The notes: generated by a model from the sequence alone, not told the origin. Counted from the first letter of the stretch, positions 51,429 through 61,961 are shown. The stretch: 64,000 bases of DNA from Nitrosarchaeum sp. (GCA_002737445.1 NSIR01000005.1:35149-99148), one strand, 5' to 3'. Numbers and translations: made by a program.

Positions 51429-51670
51429 TCAATATCATCGGGTAAAAGTATGCCTAAACCACGAAAAAGTATGATTGAATAAAATAATGCCATTAATTTA
51501 TCTCTAGATTGACCAACTTGTCTATAATAGGCACCTTTTGTAATATTGAATTTTGAGTTTAGTAGATCCTTTTGATTTAAAATAATTTCAATTTGTCGTT
51601 CAGTAAACAGTGATTTTTTGATAATTTGACGAATAATATTATTAAAATTAGACGATTCATACTCTGTCAT
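51308..51670 (-). CDS. Hypothetical helical protein, 120 aa
   Basis: A 120-residue protein predicted mostly helical; segments LFTERQIEIILNQKDLLNSK and KGAYYRQVGQSRDKLMALFY look like a helix-turn-helix-type DNA-binding core followed by a dimer helix (GILLPDDIDVMLKLSEQI). No family recognised. It precedes the membrane winged-helix gene on the same strand and is divergent from GGGP synthase across 64 bases. Six of the ATCACA hexamers touch its 3' end and the gap beyond, so the array could not be its own promoter but could control the downstream gene. Confidence 0.6.
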   Translation of the reverse strand: MTEYESSNFNNIIRQIIKKSLFTERQIEIILNQKDLLNSKFNITKGAYYRQVGQSRDKLMALFYSIILFRGLGILLPDDIDVMLKLSEQIHVINNSDIFPEREEDVINVIDRLIRQACNV

Positions 51671-51734
51671 AGCTATACAGATATGTATACCTCGTTACAA
51701 TTAAACTTTAAAGAGTCATTTACAAACCCCTGAT

Positions 51735-52487
51735 ATGATTGGAAATAAAGTTGAATTATTCCTAAAATCTGAACTAAAAAAGAAAAATGCATTATTGTTT
51801 GTATTGATAGATTCTGAAGTATCAAAATTAAAAAATTCTCAAAAACTTGCACAAGATGTTGAAAAAATAGGAGTATCCGCAATTCTGATAGGTGGTTCAT
51901 CTGCAACTGATCAAATTGAAATGGCTGAAGTAGTCAAAGGTATTAAAAAATTCATAAAAATACCTATTATACTATTTCCTGGAAATGTTACTGGTGTAGT
52001 TCCAGACGCAGACGCGATTCTTTTTAGCTCATTAATGAATTCAGAAAATCCATATTTTATTACTCAAGCACAAGCATTAGGAGCACCAAGTGTTTTAAAA
52101 TTTGGGTTGGAACCACTACCAACAGCATATTTGGTTATTGGGGATGGAACTTCTGCATGGTTTATTGGTTCTGCAAGGGGAATTCCATTTGAAAAACCAA
52201 AAATTGCTGCAGCATATGCACTGGCCGCACAATTTCTAGGAATGCGATTTGTCTATTTAGAAGCAGGTTCAGGAGCAAAATCTAGTGTTACACCAGAAAT
52301 GGTTAAAACAGTAAGAAAAGCTTTCAATGGATTTCTTATAGTAGGTGGAGGAATTCGAGATATTAAAACTGCTACAGAATTGGTTAAAGCTGGAGCAGAT
52401 GCTTTAGTTATTGGAACCTTTCTAGAAAAGGGAGGAAGTGTTAAAAAACTAGCAGAAATAGCCAAAGCAATTCAAAGAAGCAAGTAA
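51735..52487 (+). CDS. Geranylgeranylglyceryl phosphate synthase
   Basis: A 250-residue TIM-barrel enzyme making the first ether bond of archaeal membrane lipids. Family features: FVLIDSEVSKL, AILIGGSSATD, ILFPGNVTGVVPDADAILF, FVYLEAGSGAKSSV, FLIVGGGIRDIKTA and ADALVIGTFLEK, the phosphate-binding loops of the barrel. Length is normal. Together with the aconitase X pair it documents archaeal isoprenoid lipid synthesis in the window. Followed by the PolD large subunit after 17 bases. Confidence 0.95.
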   Translation: MIGNKVELFLKSELKKKNALLFVLIDSEVSKLKNSQKLAQDVEKIGVSAILIGGSSATDQIEMAEVVKGIKKFIKIPIILFPGNVTGVVPDADAILFSSLMNSENPYFITQAQALGAPSVLKFGLEPLPTAYLVIGDGTSAWFIGSARGIPFEKPKIAAAYALAAQFLGMRFVYLEAGSGAKSSVTPEMVKTVRKAFNGFLIVGGGIRDIKTATELVKAGADALVIGTFLEKGGSVKKLAEIAKAIQRSK

Positions 52488-52504
52488 TAGAAAAGAAGTG
52501 TGTT

Positions 52505-55500
52505 ATGTCTGAAAATGACTCTATTTTACGTATTAGTGATATTAAGATGCCAAATTACTATCTAAATTATTATACGAATCTTTCAAATCACACTTACACT
52601 ATTTTTGAGCATGCAGCTTTGGCAAAATCTAGTTTAGTAGATTCTTCAGGAATTGTTGAACCTAAAATTGCATTTGATTTAGCAGATCGAGTTGCTAAAA
52701 TGCATGATATTGATATTGCTGAACCCTTACGAGATTTATTAAAAATTCACGGAAAAGAGATATCTGCATTAATTCTTTCCAAAGAAATTGCATTGGGTAA
52801 ATATTTACTTACTGATGCTACTCTGGAAGAAAAACTTGACTTGGCAGTTAGAGTAGGTTTAGCAATAGTTACAGAAGGAGTTACAATAGCTCCCCTACAA
52901 GGAATTAGTGAAGTCAAGATAAAAAAAAACAAAGATGGTAGTGAATTTCTTTCTGTATCTATTGCTGGGCCAATGCGCTCAGCAGGCGGAACCGAATCAG
53001 CAGTAACAATGTTAATTGCAGATCATGTACGAAAAGCAGTTGGTTTATCAAAATATCAAGCAAATTGTTTTGATGATGAAACTGGTAGATTTGTTGAAGA
53101 ACTTCGAATCTATGAAAGAGAAGCAAGTAGTTTTCAATTTCATATTTTAGATGAGGACATTGAACGTGTTATATCAAATTTACCTGTAGAATTAGATGGT
53201 GTAGATACAGATCCATATGAAGTTGTAAATCACAAAGGGATGGTTCGAATTAAAACCAACAGAGTGAGAGGGGGGGCATTAAGGGTTTTAAATGATGGAT
53301 TAATTGGACGATCTAAAAAACTCCTACAAAGAATTGAATTGTACAAATTAGATGGTTGGGAATGGCTTAATGAATTAAAAGGAGCAGTTCAGACAGGAGA
53401 TAATCAAGAAGACGCAGCAGCTAAAAGAATGCGTGAAGTAATTACAGGAAGATCCGTATTATCAATGCCTAACAAATTTGGGGGATTTCGTTTAAGATAT
53501 GGAAGATCTTGTAATACTGGATTTGCCGCTGTAGGAATAAATCCAATAATTGCAGAAATTTTGAATCACACAATTGCAGTGGGTACTCAAGTTAAAATTG
53601 ACATTCCGGGCAAAGGTGCAACAATCGCTTTTGTTGATTCGATTGATGGACCAATAGTTAGACTAAAAAACGGTAATGTCATTAAAATAAAAAATGTGAA
53701 ACATGGGATTGAAATTAAAAATGAAATTGAAAAAATTCTTCATTTAGGTGATATTTTAATCTCATTTGGAGATTTTTTAGAAAATAATGCGCAACTTGTA
53801 CCTACTGGGTATGTAGAAGAATTTTGGATAGAAGAGTTAAAAGAAAAGTTAACAAACTATTCTCAAGACGATAAGTTTCTAGTCAGATTTTTAACCACAA
53901 TTCCTACTTTAGATGAAGCATTGAAATTATCATTAGATTTTCAAATACCTCTACACCCACAATACTTGTATTATTGGGATCAAATATCCTCAGATGAACT
54001 TGAAAAAATACTACATCCATCCAAAAGAAATGAAAATATTATAGAATATTCTAAAGATATAAAAAATATCCTTGAAAAACTTGGAGTGCCACATAAAATA
54101 ATTGATGATCAAATAATTTTGGAAAATGAAGAAGCAATAATTTTTAATAATTTATTATTTATGCATGAAATAAAAATTAATGATATATCTACACCAAACA
54201 TTCTCTCAAAAGCATCAGGAATTGAAATAAAAAATAAATTCTCAACTTCAATTGGAGTTAGAATAGGAAGACCTGAAAAAGCGGCTCCAAGACAAATGAA
54301 ACCACCAACACATGTTTTATTTCCAATTAATGATAAAGGAGGTCCAACAAGAGATCTTTTGAAGGCTTCAAAACAAGATGATTTTTTTACAAATATTTTT
54401 AACAGATATTGTAATGAATGTAACCAACCATCAATTGGAATAAAATGCTCAAAATGTGGTACTAAAACATCAATAATCTATCAATGTGGTAATTGTAGGG
54501 ATAAACTTGAAAATCCATTTTGTGAAAAATGTAAACGAAAAGTATCATCTCATACATATCAAGCATTTCCATTGAAAGCAAAATTGTTGATAGCACAAGA
54601 AAAAATGGGCTTACGTGCACAGGAACCATTCAAAGGGGTTAAAGAACTAATTAGTCAAGATAGAATAGCAGAACCTTTAGAAAAAGGGCTAGTTCGCCAA
54701 AGTTTTGGTCTTACAGTATTCAAAGATGGAACTGTTCGCTTTGATGCAACAAATTCCCCTCTTACTCAGTTTAAACCAGCATGGATTGGAACATCCATTG
54801 AAAAATTACACAGTCTAGGTTATACAAACGATATAGATGGACAACCTTTAACAAATCTAGATCAAATTGTTGAACTTCTAATGCAAGATGTAATTATTCC
54901 AAATGAGAGTGGAAGATATTTGGTATCTACATGTAAGTACATAGATACTATTTTAGAAAAATTTTATGAAAAACCAATTTTCTATAATGTTAAAAATACA
55001 GATGATTTAGTTGGTCATCTAATAATTGGATTAGCACCTCATACCTCTGTAGGTATTGTGGGAAGAATAATTGGTTATACTGAAACCCATGTTTGTTTTG
55101 CCACGCCAAATTGGCATTCTGCTAAAAGAAGAGATGCAGATGGAGATGCAGATTCAATCATGTTGTTAATGGATAGCCTTTTAAATTTTTCAAGACAATT
55201 TCTTTCTGATAGAATTGGTGGATTGATGGATGCACCTTTATTGATTCAGCCACTTGTGTTACCACATGAATCACAACCACAAGCACACAATCTAGAAGTA
55301 ATTAAATTTCTACCCCTTGAATTTTTTAGATCAACAATTAAACAAAATAAAGCTTCAGACATTACTTGTGTAGATATTATTAAATCACGTTTAGAAACAG
55401 AAAGACAATTTTTTGGATATTATTTCACACACACCACAACTTCTCTTACTACAACAAAATCACGTAGTGCATATTCCACACTTGGTTCCATGCTTGATAA

Positions 55501-55882
55501 ATTTGATATGCAAGTTAGAAATGCCGATTTAATTAATGCAGTAAATACATCAGAAATTGTTTCTAATGTGATCTCTACTCACCTAATTCCTGATATTATG
55601 GGAAATCTTCGTGCATATGCTAAACAAAAATTTAGATGTACTAGTTGTGGAAAGTCTTATCGTAGGATACCATTAATTCAAGTCTGTACATGTGGTCATA
55701 AATTAATTGCTACTATAACTAGAGGTTCTGTAGAAAAATATCTTAAACTTGCAAAGAGATTAGTTGAAAAATACGATGTAGGCGTATACCAAAAAGGAAG
55801 AATTCATGCATTATCTGATGAAATCGATTTAGTTTTTGGAAAAAATATAGACGATCAATCACTATTAACTGATTATAATTAA
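52505..55882 (+). CDS. polC: DNA polymerase D large subunit (DP2, catalytic)
   Basis: A 1125-residue polymerase subunit of full family length with no intein. VSIAGPMRSAGGTESAV near 160 is a conserved N-terminal motif, two zinc knuckles occur at about 640-680 (CNECNQPS, CSKCGTK, CGNC, CEKC), the catalytic aspartates are in KRRDADGDADSIMLL near residue 880, and a C-terminal zinc ribbon (CTSCGKSY, CTCGHK) near 1045-1075 would contact DP1 or PCNA. It follows GGGP synthase closely and is 4.3 kb from the DP1 gene across the origin. Confidence 0.97.
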   Translation: MSENDSILRISDIKMPNYYLNYYTNLSNHTYTIFEHAALAKSSLVDSSGIVEPKIAFDLADRVAKMHDIDIAEPLRDLLKIHGKEISALILSKEIALGKYLLTDATLEEKLDLAVRVGLAIVTEGVTIAPLQGISEVKIKKNKDGSEFLSVSIAGPMRSAGGTESAVTMLIADHVRKAVGLSKYQANCFDDETGRFVEELRIYEREASSFQFHILDEDIERVISNLPVELDGVDTDPYEVVNHKGMVRIKTNRVRGGALRVLNDGLIGRSKKLLQRIELYKLDGWEWLNELKGAVQTGDNQEDAAAKRMREVITGRSVLSMPNKFGGFRLRYGRSCNTGFAAVGINPIIAEILNHTIAVGTQVKIDIPGKGATIAFVDSIDGPIVRLKNGNVIKIKNVKHGIEIKNEIEKILHLGDILISFGDFLENNAQLVPTGYVEEFWIEELKEKLTNYSQDDKFLVRFLTTIPTLDEALKLSLDFQIPLHPQYLYYWDQISSDELEKILHPSKRNENIIEYSKDIKNILEKLGVPHKIIDDQIILENEEAIIFNNLLFMHEIKINDISTPNILSKASGIEIKNKFSTSIGVRIGRPEKAAPRQMKPPTHVLFPINDKGGPTRDLLKASKQDDFFTNIFNRYCNECNQPSIGIKCSKCGTKTSIIYQCGNCRDKLENPFCEKCKRKVSSHTYQAFPLKAKLLIAQEKMGLRAQEPFKGVKELISQDRIAEPLEKGLVRQSFGLTVFKDGTVRFDATNSPLTQFKPAWIGTSIEKLHSLGYTNDIDGQPLTNLDQIVELLMQDVIIPNESGRYLVSTCKYIDTILEKFYEKPIFYNVKNTDDLVGHLIIGLAPHTSVGIVGRIIGYTETHVCFATPNWHSAKRRDADGDADSIMLLMDSLLNFSRQFLSDRIGGLMDAPLLIQPLVLPHESQPQAHNLEVIKFLPLEFFRSTIKQNKASDITCVDIIKSRLETERQFFGYYFTHTTTSLTTTKSRSAYSTLGSMLDKFDMQVRNADLINAVNTSEIVSNVISTHLIPDIMGNLRAYAKQKFRCTSCGKSYRRIPLIQVCTCGHKLIATITRGSVEKYLKLAKRLVEKYDVGVYQKGRIHALSDEIDLVFGKNIDDQSLLTDYN

Positions 55883-55886
55883 ATTA

Positions 55887-57209
55887 TTATCTTAACTTGA
55901 TGTACTCATATGCCCCAAGTTTATTATCAAAACAATAATGAACTTTTTGATAATTTTCTCTAAATTTTTTTACTTTTAAAAGAATTTTCTTAGGATCTTT
56001 TTTATCTATTACTACTTGTTTAATGTATAGTGCAATTTCTTTCATTTCATCTTGTTTCATACCCAATCTTGTAATTTCAGAAACACCTAATCTTATTCCA
56101 CCTGGATGAAAATAATTACGACCAGCTTTAATATCACCTGGAATAAGTTGTCTATTAACAATAATGTTAGCTTTTTCTAAATCAACTTCAACTTTTCCGC
56201 CATCAGAATATTCAAGAACATTCACGGCAACTTGATGAGATTCCGTAAATCCCCTACTTTCACCTAAAACTTTGAAACCAGCATCATTAAGAGATTGGGC
56301 AAATACTTTTGCATTTTTTATAATTTGAATTGCGTAATCTTTTCCAAATTCTAATGCTTCTGCAAAAGCTATTGCCTTTCCTGCCATATGATGAATATGA
56401 TGACTACTAGTTAATCCCGGAAATGTTGCCTTCTTTATCCCATCTTCATGTTTTTCAGAACCCAAGACAAGTCCACCTTGTGGTCCGAACAAAGTTTTAT
56501 GCGTACTCATCGTAACTGTATCTGCACCTTCACGTAATGGATCCTGAAATTTTCCACCAGCAATCAATCCTGCCACATGTGCTGCATCATAATTGATATG
56601 TATATCAAAACTTTTTAGAAAATCTGCTAACTCTTTAACTGGATGTGGAAACAAAAATAATGATCCACCAAACATTGCGATTTTTGGTAAACGTCCAATC
56701 TTCTTTAATTCTTCCACTTTTTGTTTGGTTTTATCTACATCAATTGTCATTGATTCAGCATCAAATGGATAAAATTCAATTTCTAAACCATGAACAAGTC
56801 CTGCAGTTCCTGAATGCTCTTTCTTACCATGAGAAATATGTCCACCAGCAGGAATTGAAGGTGCTATCATTATATCACCTGGATTTGAAAAAGCAGAATA
56901 TACTACAAGATTCGCAACTACCCCGGAAATAGATCTTACATCTGCAAATTTTGCCTTAAATAATTTTTTTGCAAGATTCATACATTCAAACTCAACATCA
57001 TCAATGTATCTACATCCTGCGTAAACTCTTTCACCAGGCCAACCTTCAGCATATCTATTACCAAAATCTGATATTATTGCCTCTCTTACTGCTGGGCTTG
57101 TTATGTTTTCACTTGCAATTAATGGAATTGAATTTTCAAACAATTTATGATGTTCTTTTAATTTTGAGAAAATTTTATTATACGACTCTTTATTTGTAGA
57201 TTTTACCAT
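55887..57209 (-). CDS. glyA: Serine hydroxymethyltransferase
   Basis: A 440-residue PLP enzyme interconverting serine and glycine with a one-carbon carrier. SENITSPAVREA near residue 34, YAGCRYIDDVE, AHVAGLIAGG and the PLP lysine motif STHKTLFGPQGG near residue 233 are visible. The C1 carrier in archaea is folate or a methanopterin-like compound and is not shown by sequence. It converges on the PolD large subunit gene with a 4-base gap. Confidence 0.95.
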   Translation of the reverse strand: MVKSTNKESYNKIFSKLKEHHKLFENSIPLIASENITSPAVREAIISDFGNRYAEGWPGERVYAGCRYIDDVEFECMNLAKKLFKAKFADVRSISGVVANLVVYSAFSNPGDIMIAPSIPAGGHISHGKKEHSGTAGLVHGLEIEFYPFDAESMTIDVDKTKQKVEELKKIGRLPKIAMFGGSLFLFPHPVKELADFLKSFDIHINYDAAHVAGLIAGGKFQDPLREGADTVTMSTHKTLFGPQGGLVLGSEKHEDGIKKATFPGLTSSHHIHHMAGKAIAFAEALEFGKDYAIQIIKNAKVFAQSLNDAGFKVLGESRGFTESHQVAVNVLEYSDGGKVEVDLEKANIIVNRQLIPGDIKAGRNYFHPGGIRLGVSEITRLGMKQDEMKEIALYIKQVVIDKKDPKKILLKVKKFRENYQKVHYCFDNKLGAYEYIKLR

Positions 57210-57287
57210 ATTTCTTTTAAATTAATTTTCCCAATTTAAAAACACCGATTAAAGACTGTTTTATTGATAATTTTTTGATCTGTAACG

Positions 57288-57294
57288 TATAAAA
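57288..57294 (+). promoter_or_regulatory. TATA box of the thermosome gene
   Basis: TATAAAA is centred about 28 bases upstream of ATG 57319. A purine-rich GGGGAA follows. The spacing indicates transcription starting at or just before 57319, so the in-frame TTG at 57301 would lie upstream of the mRNA. Confidence 0.55.
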
Positions 57295-57318
57295 GGGGAA
57301 TTGAAGATTTTTCATTCA

Positions 57319-59013
57319 ATGGGTATGCAAGCAACTTCTAAAGGCACTATGCCTGTTGTTCTGTTAAAAGAGGGTGGCACACAAACAAAAGGCCGAGACG
57401 CACAAAAAAATAATATTGCAGCAGCCAAAATAATTGCCGAAATCGTTCAAACTAGTCTTGGTCCTAGGGGAATGGATAAAATGTTAGTTGATTCTTTAGG
57501 CGATGTAACTATTACTAATGATGGTGCAACAATTCTTAAAGAAATTGATGTACAGCATCCAGCAGCAAAAATGTTAGTTGAGATATCAAAAACAACTGAT
57601 AATGAAGTAGGAGATGGTACAACATCTGCTGTGATTTTAGCAGGGGCTCTTCTAGAAAACGCTGAATTACTTTTAGATCAAAATGTTCATCCAACAATTA
57701 TAGTTGATGGATATAGAAAAGCAGCAAGAAAGGCAAAACAATTCCTTCAAGAAATTGCCGAAACTGTATCTTCAAATGATAAAACTATTCTAACTAAAAT
57801 TGCAAAAACATCTATGCAAACCAAACTAGTTAGAAAAGATTCTGATCAATTAGCTGATATAGTTGTAAAAGCAGTTCTGGCAGTTGCAGAAAAAGATGGA
57901 GAAAAATATAATGTTGATATTGATGATATTAAAGTAGAAAAAAAAGCAGGAGGATCAGTAAAAGATTCTGTAATTATTCAAGGTATTGTGCTTGACAAAG
58001 AAATTGTTCATGGTGGAATGCCAAGAAAAATTATTGATGCAAAAATAGCTTTAATTAACAAGGCACTTGAAATTAGCAAAACTGAAACTGATGCTAAAAT
58101 CAATATCTCTAATCCACAACAAATGAAAGCATTCCTTGATGAGGAAAATAGAATGCTAAAAAATATGGTAGATAAAGTCATAGGTTCTGGAGCTAATGTA
58201 GTTTTATGTCAAAAAGGAATTGACGACATGGCTCAACATTATCTTGCAAAAGCTGGAATCATTGCAGTTAGAAGAATTAAAGAAAGTGATCTTACAAAAC
58301 TTGCAAAAGCTACTGGTGCAAGAATCGTAAATAATCTAGATGATATATTTGAAAAAGATTTAGGTGCTGCTGAATTAGTAGAAGAAAGAAAAATTGAAGA
58401 AGATAAATGGGTATTCATTGAAGGTTGTAAACATCCAAAATCTGTTACATTATTACTTCGTGGTGGTTCTCAAAGAGTTGTTGATGAAGTTGAACGCTCA
58501 GTACACGATTCACTTATGGTTGTAAAAGATGTAATTGAAAAACCACAAATTGTGGCAGGTGGAGGTGCACCTGAAACATATGCTGCAACAAAAATAAGAA
58601 GTTGGGCAAAATCACTTGAAGGTAGAGAACAATTAGCCGCTGAAAAATTTGCAGATTCTTTAGAATCAATTCCTTTGATACTTTCAGAAAATGCAGGAAT
58701 GGATCCAATTGATACACTTACACTTCTTCGTTCTAGACAAATGAAAGGAGAAAAATGGACAGGAATTGATGTTATGAATGGAAAAATTGGAAATATGAAA
58801 TTAAGTGATATCATTGAACCTTTGGCAGTAAAGCTTCAAATTGTCTCTGCAGCCGCAGAAGCAGCTTGCATGATTCTTAGAATTGATGATGTAATTGCTA
58901 CACAGAAATCTGCAGGACCACCACCTGGAGGAGAAGGTGGTATGGGTGGTATGGGTGGTATGGGTGGTATGGGTGGTATGGGTGGTATGCCTGATATGGG
59001 CGGAATGATGTAA
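57319..59013 (+). CDS. thsA: Thermosome (group II chaperonin) subunit
   Basis: A chaperonin subunit of about 564 residues. [15 protein letters not shown] and [20 protein letters not shown] near the N terminus, [12 protein letters not shown] for ATP hydrolysis, GGGAPET and the C-terminal (GGM)n tail are diagnostic of archaeal thermosomes. The tail is built from a tandem 9-bp unit near 58938-58988 and lines the folding chamber. The start is ATG 57319, supported by the TATA box; the open frame reaches back to TTG 57301. Confidence 0.97.
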   Translation: MGMQATSKGTMPVVLLKEGGTQTKGRDAQKNNIAAAKIIAEIVQTSLGPRGMDKMLVDSLGDVTITNDGATILKEIDVQHPAAKMLVEISKTTDNEVGDGTTSAVILAGALLENAELLLDQNVHPTIIVDGYRKAARKAKQFLQEIAETVSSNDKTILTKIAKTSMQTKLVRKDSDQLADIVVKAVLAVAEKDGEKYNVDIDDIKVEKKAGGSVKDSVIIQGIVLDKEIVHGGMPRKIIDAKIALINKALEISKTETDAKINISNPQQMKAFLDEENRMLKNMVDKVIGSGANVVLCQKGIDDMAQHYLAKAGIIAVRRIKESDLTKLAKATGARIVNNLDDIFEKDLGAAELVEERKIEEDKWVFIEGCKHPKSVTLLLRGGSQRVVDEVERSVHDSLMVVKDVIEKPQIVAGGGAPETYAATKIRSWAKSLEGREQLAAEKFADSLESIPLILSENAGMDPIDTLTLLRSRQMKGEKWTGIDVMNGKIGNMKLSDIIEPLAVKLQIVSAAAEAACMILRIDDVIATQKSAGPPPGGEGGMGGMGGMGGMGGMGGMPDMGGMM

Positions 59014-59073
59014 ATTATTTTGTTAATGAAATATTTTCAAAAGTTTAATTGATAATCTAATTCATGAATCACA

Positions 59074-59343
59074 TTGAATAAAACTATGCCTAAAATGTTT
59101 ACTGGATTCAAATATCTCTACCTAGTAGTTTTTTTTACATTACTTTCAGGGTTTTTTTATCCAATAATTACTAAAACAAGTTTTGATATTGTTGTGATTG
59201 GAGTTATAATATTATTCATCGGGCTTGCAGGTGCTATTTTACTTTACAAATCTACTATTTCTGAAAAAAGACGTATGATATTTCTTATTGCGGGTTTTGC
59301 TTTGATATCTACTTCATTATACTTTATCTTTCAGATTATTTGA
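59074..59343 (+). CDS. Small membrane protein with three helices (89 aa)
   Basis: An 89-residue protein with hydrophobic segments at about 12-31, 36-57 and 69-87, separated by short charged loops (SEKRRM). The start may be TTG 59074 or ATG 59086. No family recognised. It lies between the thermosome and glutamine synthetase genes and converges on the latter with a 5-base gap. Confidence 0.6.
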   Translation: MNKTMPKMFTGFKYLYLVVFFTLLSGFFYPIITKTSFDIVVIGVIILFIGLAGAILLYKSTISEKRRMIFLIAGFALISTSLYFIFQII

Positions 59344-59348
59344 CGAGT

Positions 59349-60809
59349 TTAGATATCAAAATATAAATAAAATTCATGTGGGTGTGGTCTTATTGAAATT
59401 TCACGTTGATCCTTTTTACCCAATTCTATAATTTTATCAATTACATCATTTGTAAAAATTGGACTGAGAAATTTTCTATCACTTTCTAATTCATCTAATG
59501 CTTCACCGAGACTTTTTGGTAAAACGCCTATTCCTCTTTTAGATCTATCTGATTTTGTCATTTTATAAATATCTTCACGAACTTGTTCACCTGGATCTAT
59601 TTTTTTCTTAATTCCATCCATTCCAGCAGCAGCTACTGCAGCAAATACGAGATATGGATTTGATGATGGATCGGGGGCTCTAAATTCAAGTCTCTTTAGA
59701 CTAGCATAATTTTTTCCTTTAAGATGTTGTGGAACTCTGACAATTGCAGATCTATTTCCAGCACTCCATGCAATATACGCTGGTGCTTCATAACCTGGAA
59801 CAAGTCTATGATATGAATTAGTTGTAGGATTACAAATTGCAGATAATGCTTTTGCATGATTGATGATTCCACCACAAAAATATTTTGCAGTTTGACTTAA
59901 CTCATCTGCATCATCGGGATCATAAAAGACATTATCTTTTCCTTTCCATAAACTTACATTGACATGCATTCCAGAACCTGCATCCATTGCAATAGGTTTT
60001 GGCATCATAGTTGCAACCTTTCCATATTTTTGTGCTACATTTTTTATTACATATTTGTAAGACTGTGTAGCATCACCAGCATTTGTCATATGATCATATT
60101 TGATATCAATTTCACATTGTCCAGCAGTAGCAACTTCGTGATGATGATTATCACACAATACTCCAAAATCATTATTCAATATATTCACACATTCATTTCT
60201 ATATGGAGTCAAAGTATCTGATGGAGTGCTAGGGTAATATCCCTCTTGAAGTCCCATAGGATATCCAGTTCCATCAGTACTCCATGGTGCTTCTTTTGAT
60301 TCAATTGAATACGATTGTCCCTTATACGGTGTTAAAACATCCCAATGAACTTTATCAAAAACAAAAAATTCTACTTCAGGACCCCAATTACTAAAATCAA
60401 ATCCTTGTGTTTTGATATATTCTTCAGCCTTTTGGGAAATGCCTCTAGGATCTCTAGATAATCTTCCTCTATCTTCACCCCAATAAATATCACAAAGAAG
60501 TCTGGCTGTTTTATTCTCAGTCATCCATGGAATAATTGCAAATGTATTTGGATCTGGTTTTAACAATAAATCTGAATCATCAACTGTGGTAAAACCTACA
60601 ATTGATGAACCATCTAATTTTGGTAATCCATCTCTCATTTGTTCTGGTGTAAACGTATTTGCAGAAATTGTAGTATGATGAAAATGACCTGTAAGACCTG
60701 TAAATTGTAAATCGATAAATTGAATTCCTTCATTTTGAATTCTTGCAAATACCTCGTCAGAGGAATATGTTACTTGAACTGCTTTTCCCTGGCTGACTTT
60801 ATATGGCAA
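59349..60809 (-). CDS. glnA: Glutamine synthetase
   Basis: A 486-residue type I glutamine synthetase, the main ammonia-assimilating enzyme. DLQFTGLTGHFHHT and KLDGSSIVGFTTVDDSDLLL are in the N-terminal domain; EVEFFVFDKV, ATAGQCEIDIKYDHM and GSGMHVNVSLW form the catalytic metal and ammonium pocket; NRSAIVRVPQ binds ATP phosphate, and LEFRAPDPSSNPYL is also conserved. Length is normal. Any adenylylation site is not obvious. Divergent from the GINS gene by 54 bases. Confidence 0.97.
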   Translation of the reverse strand: MPYKVSQGKAVQVTYSSDEVFARIQNEGIQFIDLQFTGLTGHFHHTTISANTFTPEQMRDGLPKLDGSSIVGFTTVDDSDLLLKPDPNTFAIIPWMTENKTARLLCDIYWGEDRGRLSRDPRGISQKAEEYIKTQGFDFSNWGPEVEFFVFDKVHWDVLTPYKGQSYSIESKEAPWSTDGTGYPMGLQEGYYPSTPSDTLTPYRNECVNILNNDFGVLCDNHHHEVATAGQCEIDIKYDHMTNAGDATQSYKYVIKNVAQKYGKVATMMPKPIAMDAGSGMHVNVSLWKGKDNVFYDPDDADELSQTAKYFCGGIINHAKALSAICNPTTNSYHRLVPGYEAPAYIAWSAGNRSAIVRVPQHLKGKNYASLKRLEFRAPDPSSNPYLVFAAVAAAGMDGIKKKIDPGEQVREDIYKMTKSDRSKRGIGVLPKSLGEALDELESDRKFLSPIFTNDVIDKIIELGKKDQREISIRPHPHEFYLYFDI

Positions 60810-60863
60810 TTTAATACTTCAATCAAACACAAATACATCCAAGATTTAAGGATTAGCTAGGAA

Positions 60864-61421
60864 ATGTCAGAAACAAATGAAATTGATCTTAACAAATTAC
60901 ATCATATAGTTTTACGAGAAACTGAAAATGATTCTTTACTAGAAATTAAATCAAATTTTTACCGTAACCTATCTAATTTCATTGGTAACTTAAGAAAACA
61001 AGAATTTGATGGTGTAGAAAATAAAATTAACGATGCAATGATAGAAATGGCATCTGAATTAACATCATTACTCATACATATACGATTAGAGAAAATTTCT
61101 AATTCTAATGATTATGATATTAGTCATCTTCTTGATGAAGAAAAATTCATCTTAGATTCTCAAGAAGAACAAAATGAAAGAACAGAAATGATTTTGTCTG
61201 CAACAATTAATGGGAAATCAAAATTTCTTGAATCATTAACTGAAAATCATAAAATCAAAAAGGTAGTTGTTAGATTTCTTAGTAAAGTAGATCAAATTGT
61301 AGGTGCAGATCTTGAAAAATATGGACCATTTAATGCTGAAGATATAGCTACAATTCCATATGAAAATGCACAGGCCTTAATTGTTAAAAATATTGCAACA
61401 AAGGTCAGATGGGAAGATTAG
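60864..61421 (+). CDS. gins51: GINS complex protein (Gins51/15 type)
   Basis: A 185-residue GINS subunit of the archaeal CMG-like replicative helicase. The N-terminal helical A domain (about 1-110) is followed by a C-terminal B domain with VVRFLSKVDQIVGADLEKYG then PFNAEDIATIPYENAQALIV, the typical beta segment of Gins51 that touches Cdc45/RecJ. Order A then B is that of Gins51, not Gins23. It is probably co-transcribed with the small membrane protein downstream. Confidence 0.85.
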   Translation: MSETNEIDLNKLHHIVLRETENDSLLEIKSNFYRNLSNFIGNLRKQEFDGVENKINDAMIEMASELTSLLIHIRLEKISNSNDYDISHLLDEEKFILDSQEEQNERTEMILSATINGKSKFLESLTENHKIKKVVVRFLSKVDQIVGADLEKYGPFNAEDIATIPYENAQALIVKNIATKVRWED

Positions 61422-61452
61422 GTAGAAATTATACCTATTATCTATACAAATT

Positions 61453-61737
61453 ATGTCTCATACTGGAGTAGATGTTATTGATTTTCTTTTTTATACAATT
61501 TACCCAGTAATTGGAATTTTTATTGTTGAGATTATTTGTAGAGTAATTAAAATTCCAAAATGGATTAAACTTTGGACTCAAGCCGTTGTATCCATAGCTT
61601 TTGGTATTTACTATTGGTTTATTCTACCTGCACCACAAAATTTTCCATTAACTGCAATGGTTATGTTTGCATTAGCAATTGCATTAATTTATCAAGGAAG
61701 AAGGGCAAAGATTTCTCCTGAAAAAAGTCCTTACTGA
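61453..61737 (+). CDS. Small membrane protein with three helices (94 aa)
   Basis: A 94-residue protein with hydrophobic segments at about 8-26, 38-54 and 62-80 and a basic cytosolic end (QGRRAKISPEKSPY). No family recognised. It follows the GINS gene by 31 bases on the same strand and converges on the AN1 zinc-finger gene with a 5-base gap. Confidence 0.6.
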   Translation: MSHTGVDVIDFLFYTIYPVIGIFIVEIICRVIKIPKWIKLWTQAVVSIAFGIYYWFILPAPQNFPLTAMVMFALAIALIYQGRRAKISPEKSPY

Positions 61738-61742
61738 TTTAT

Positions 61743-61961
61743 CTATTTTCGCAAAAATCGTTTGAAGATATTTCCTTTACCTTTATCTCCATTACGAATT
61801 ACTTTTCTCTCTCCAAATTTTTCTGATCTAATTTGTCGTAATTTTACGCATCTATGTTCTTCTGGTAGTCTATGTTCAGAACAAAATGGATCTTTACAAT
61901 AATTACAATGAAATGGCAAATCTGTTAAATCTCCGCAATAAGCACATTTTTCAGATATCAT
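61743..61961 (-). CDS. AN1-type zinc-finger protein (72 aa)
   Basis: A 72-residue protein with a full AN1 finger: CAYCGDLTDLPFHCNYC, then CSEHRLPEEHRC, giving the eight Cys/His ligands for two zinc ions. The C-terminal half is basic (SEKFGERKVIRNG, then IFKRFLRK). AN1 proteins in archaea are often linked to proteolysis or membrane partners; here there is no such neighbour. The fold is secure and the function unknown. Confidence 0.9.
   Translation of the reverse strand: MISEKCAYCGDLTDLPFHCNYCKDPFCSEHRLPEEHRCVKLRQIRSEKFGERKVIRNGDKGKGNIFKRFLRK

Noticed and set aside
58938..58988. Tandem 9-bp repeat as a CRISPR or satellite
   Set aside because: It encodes the Gly-Gly-Met tail normal for thermosomes.
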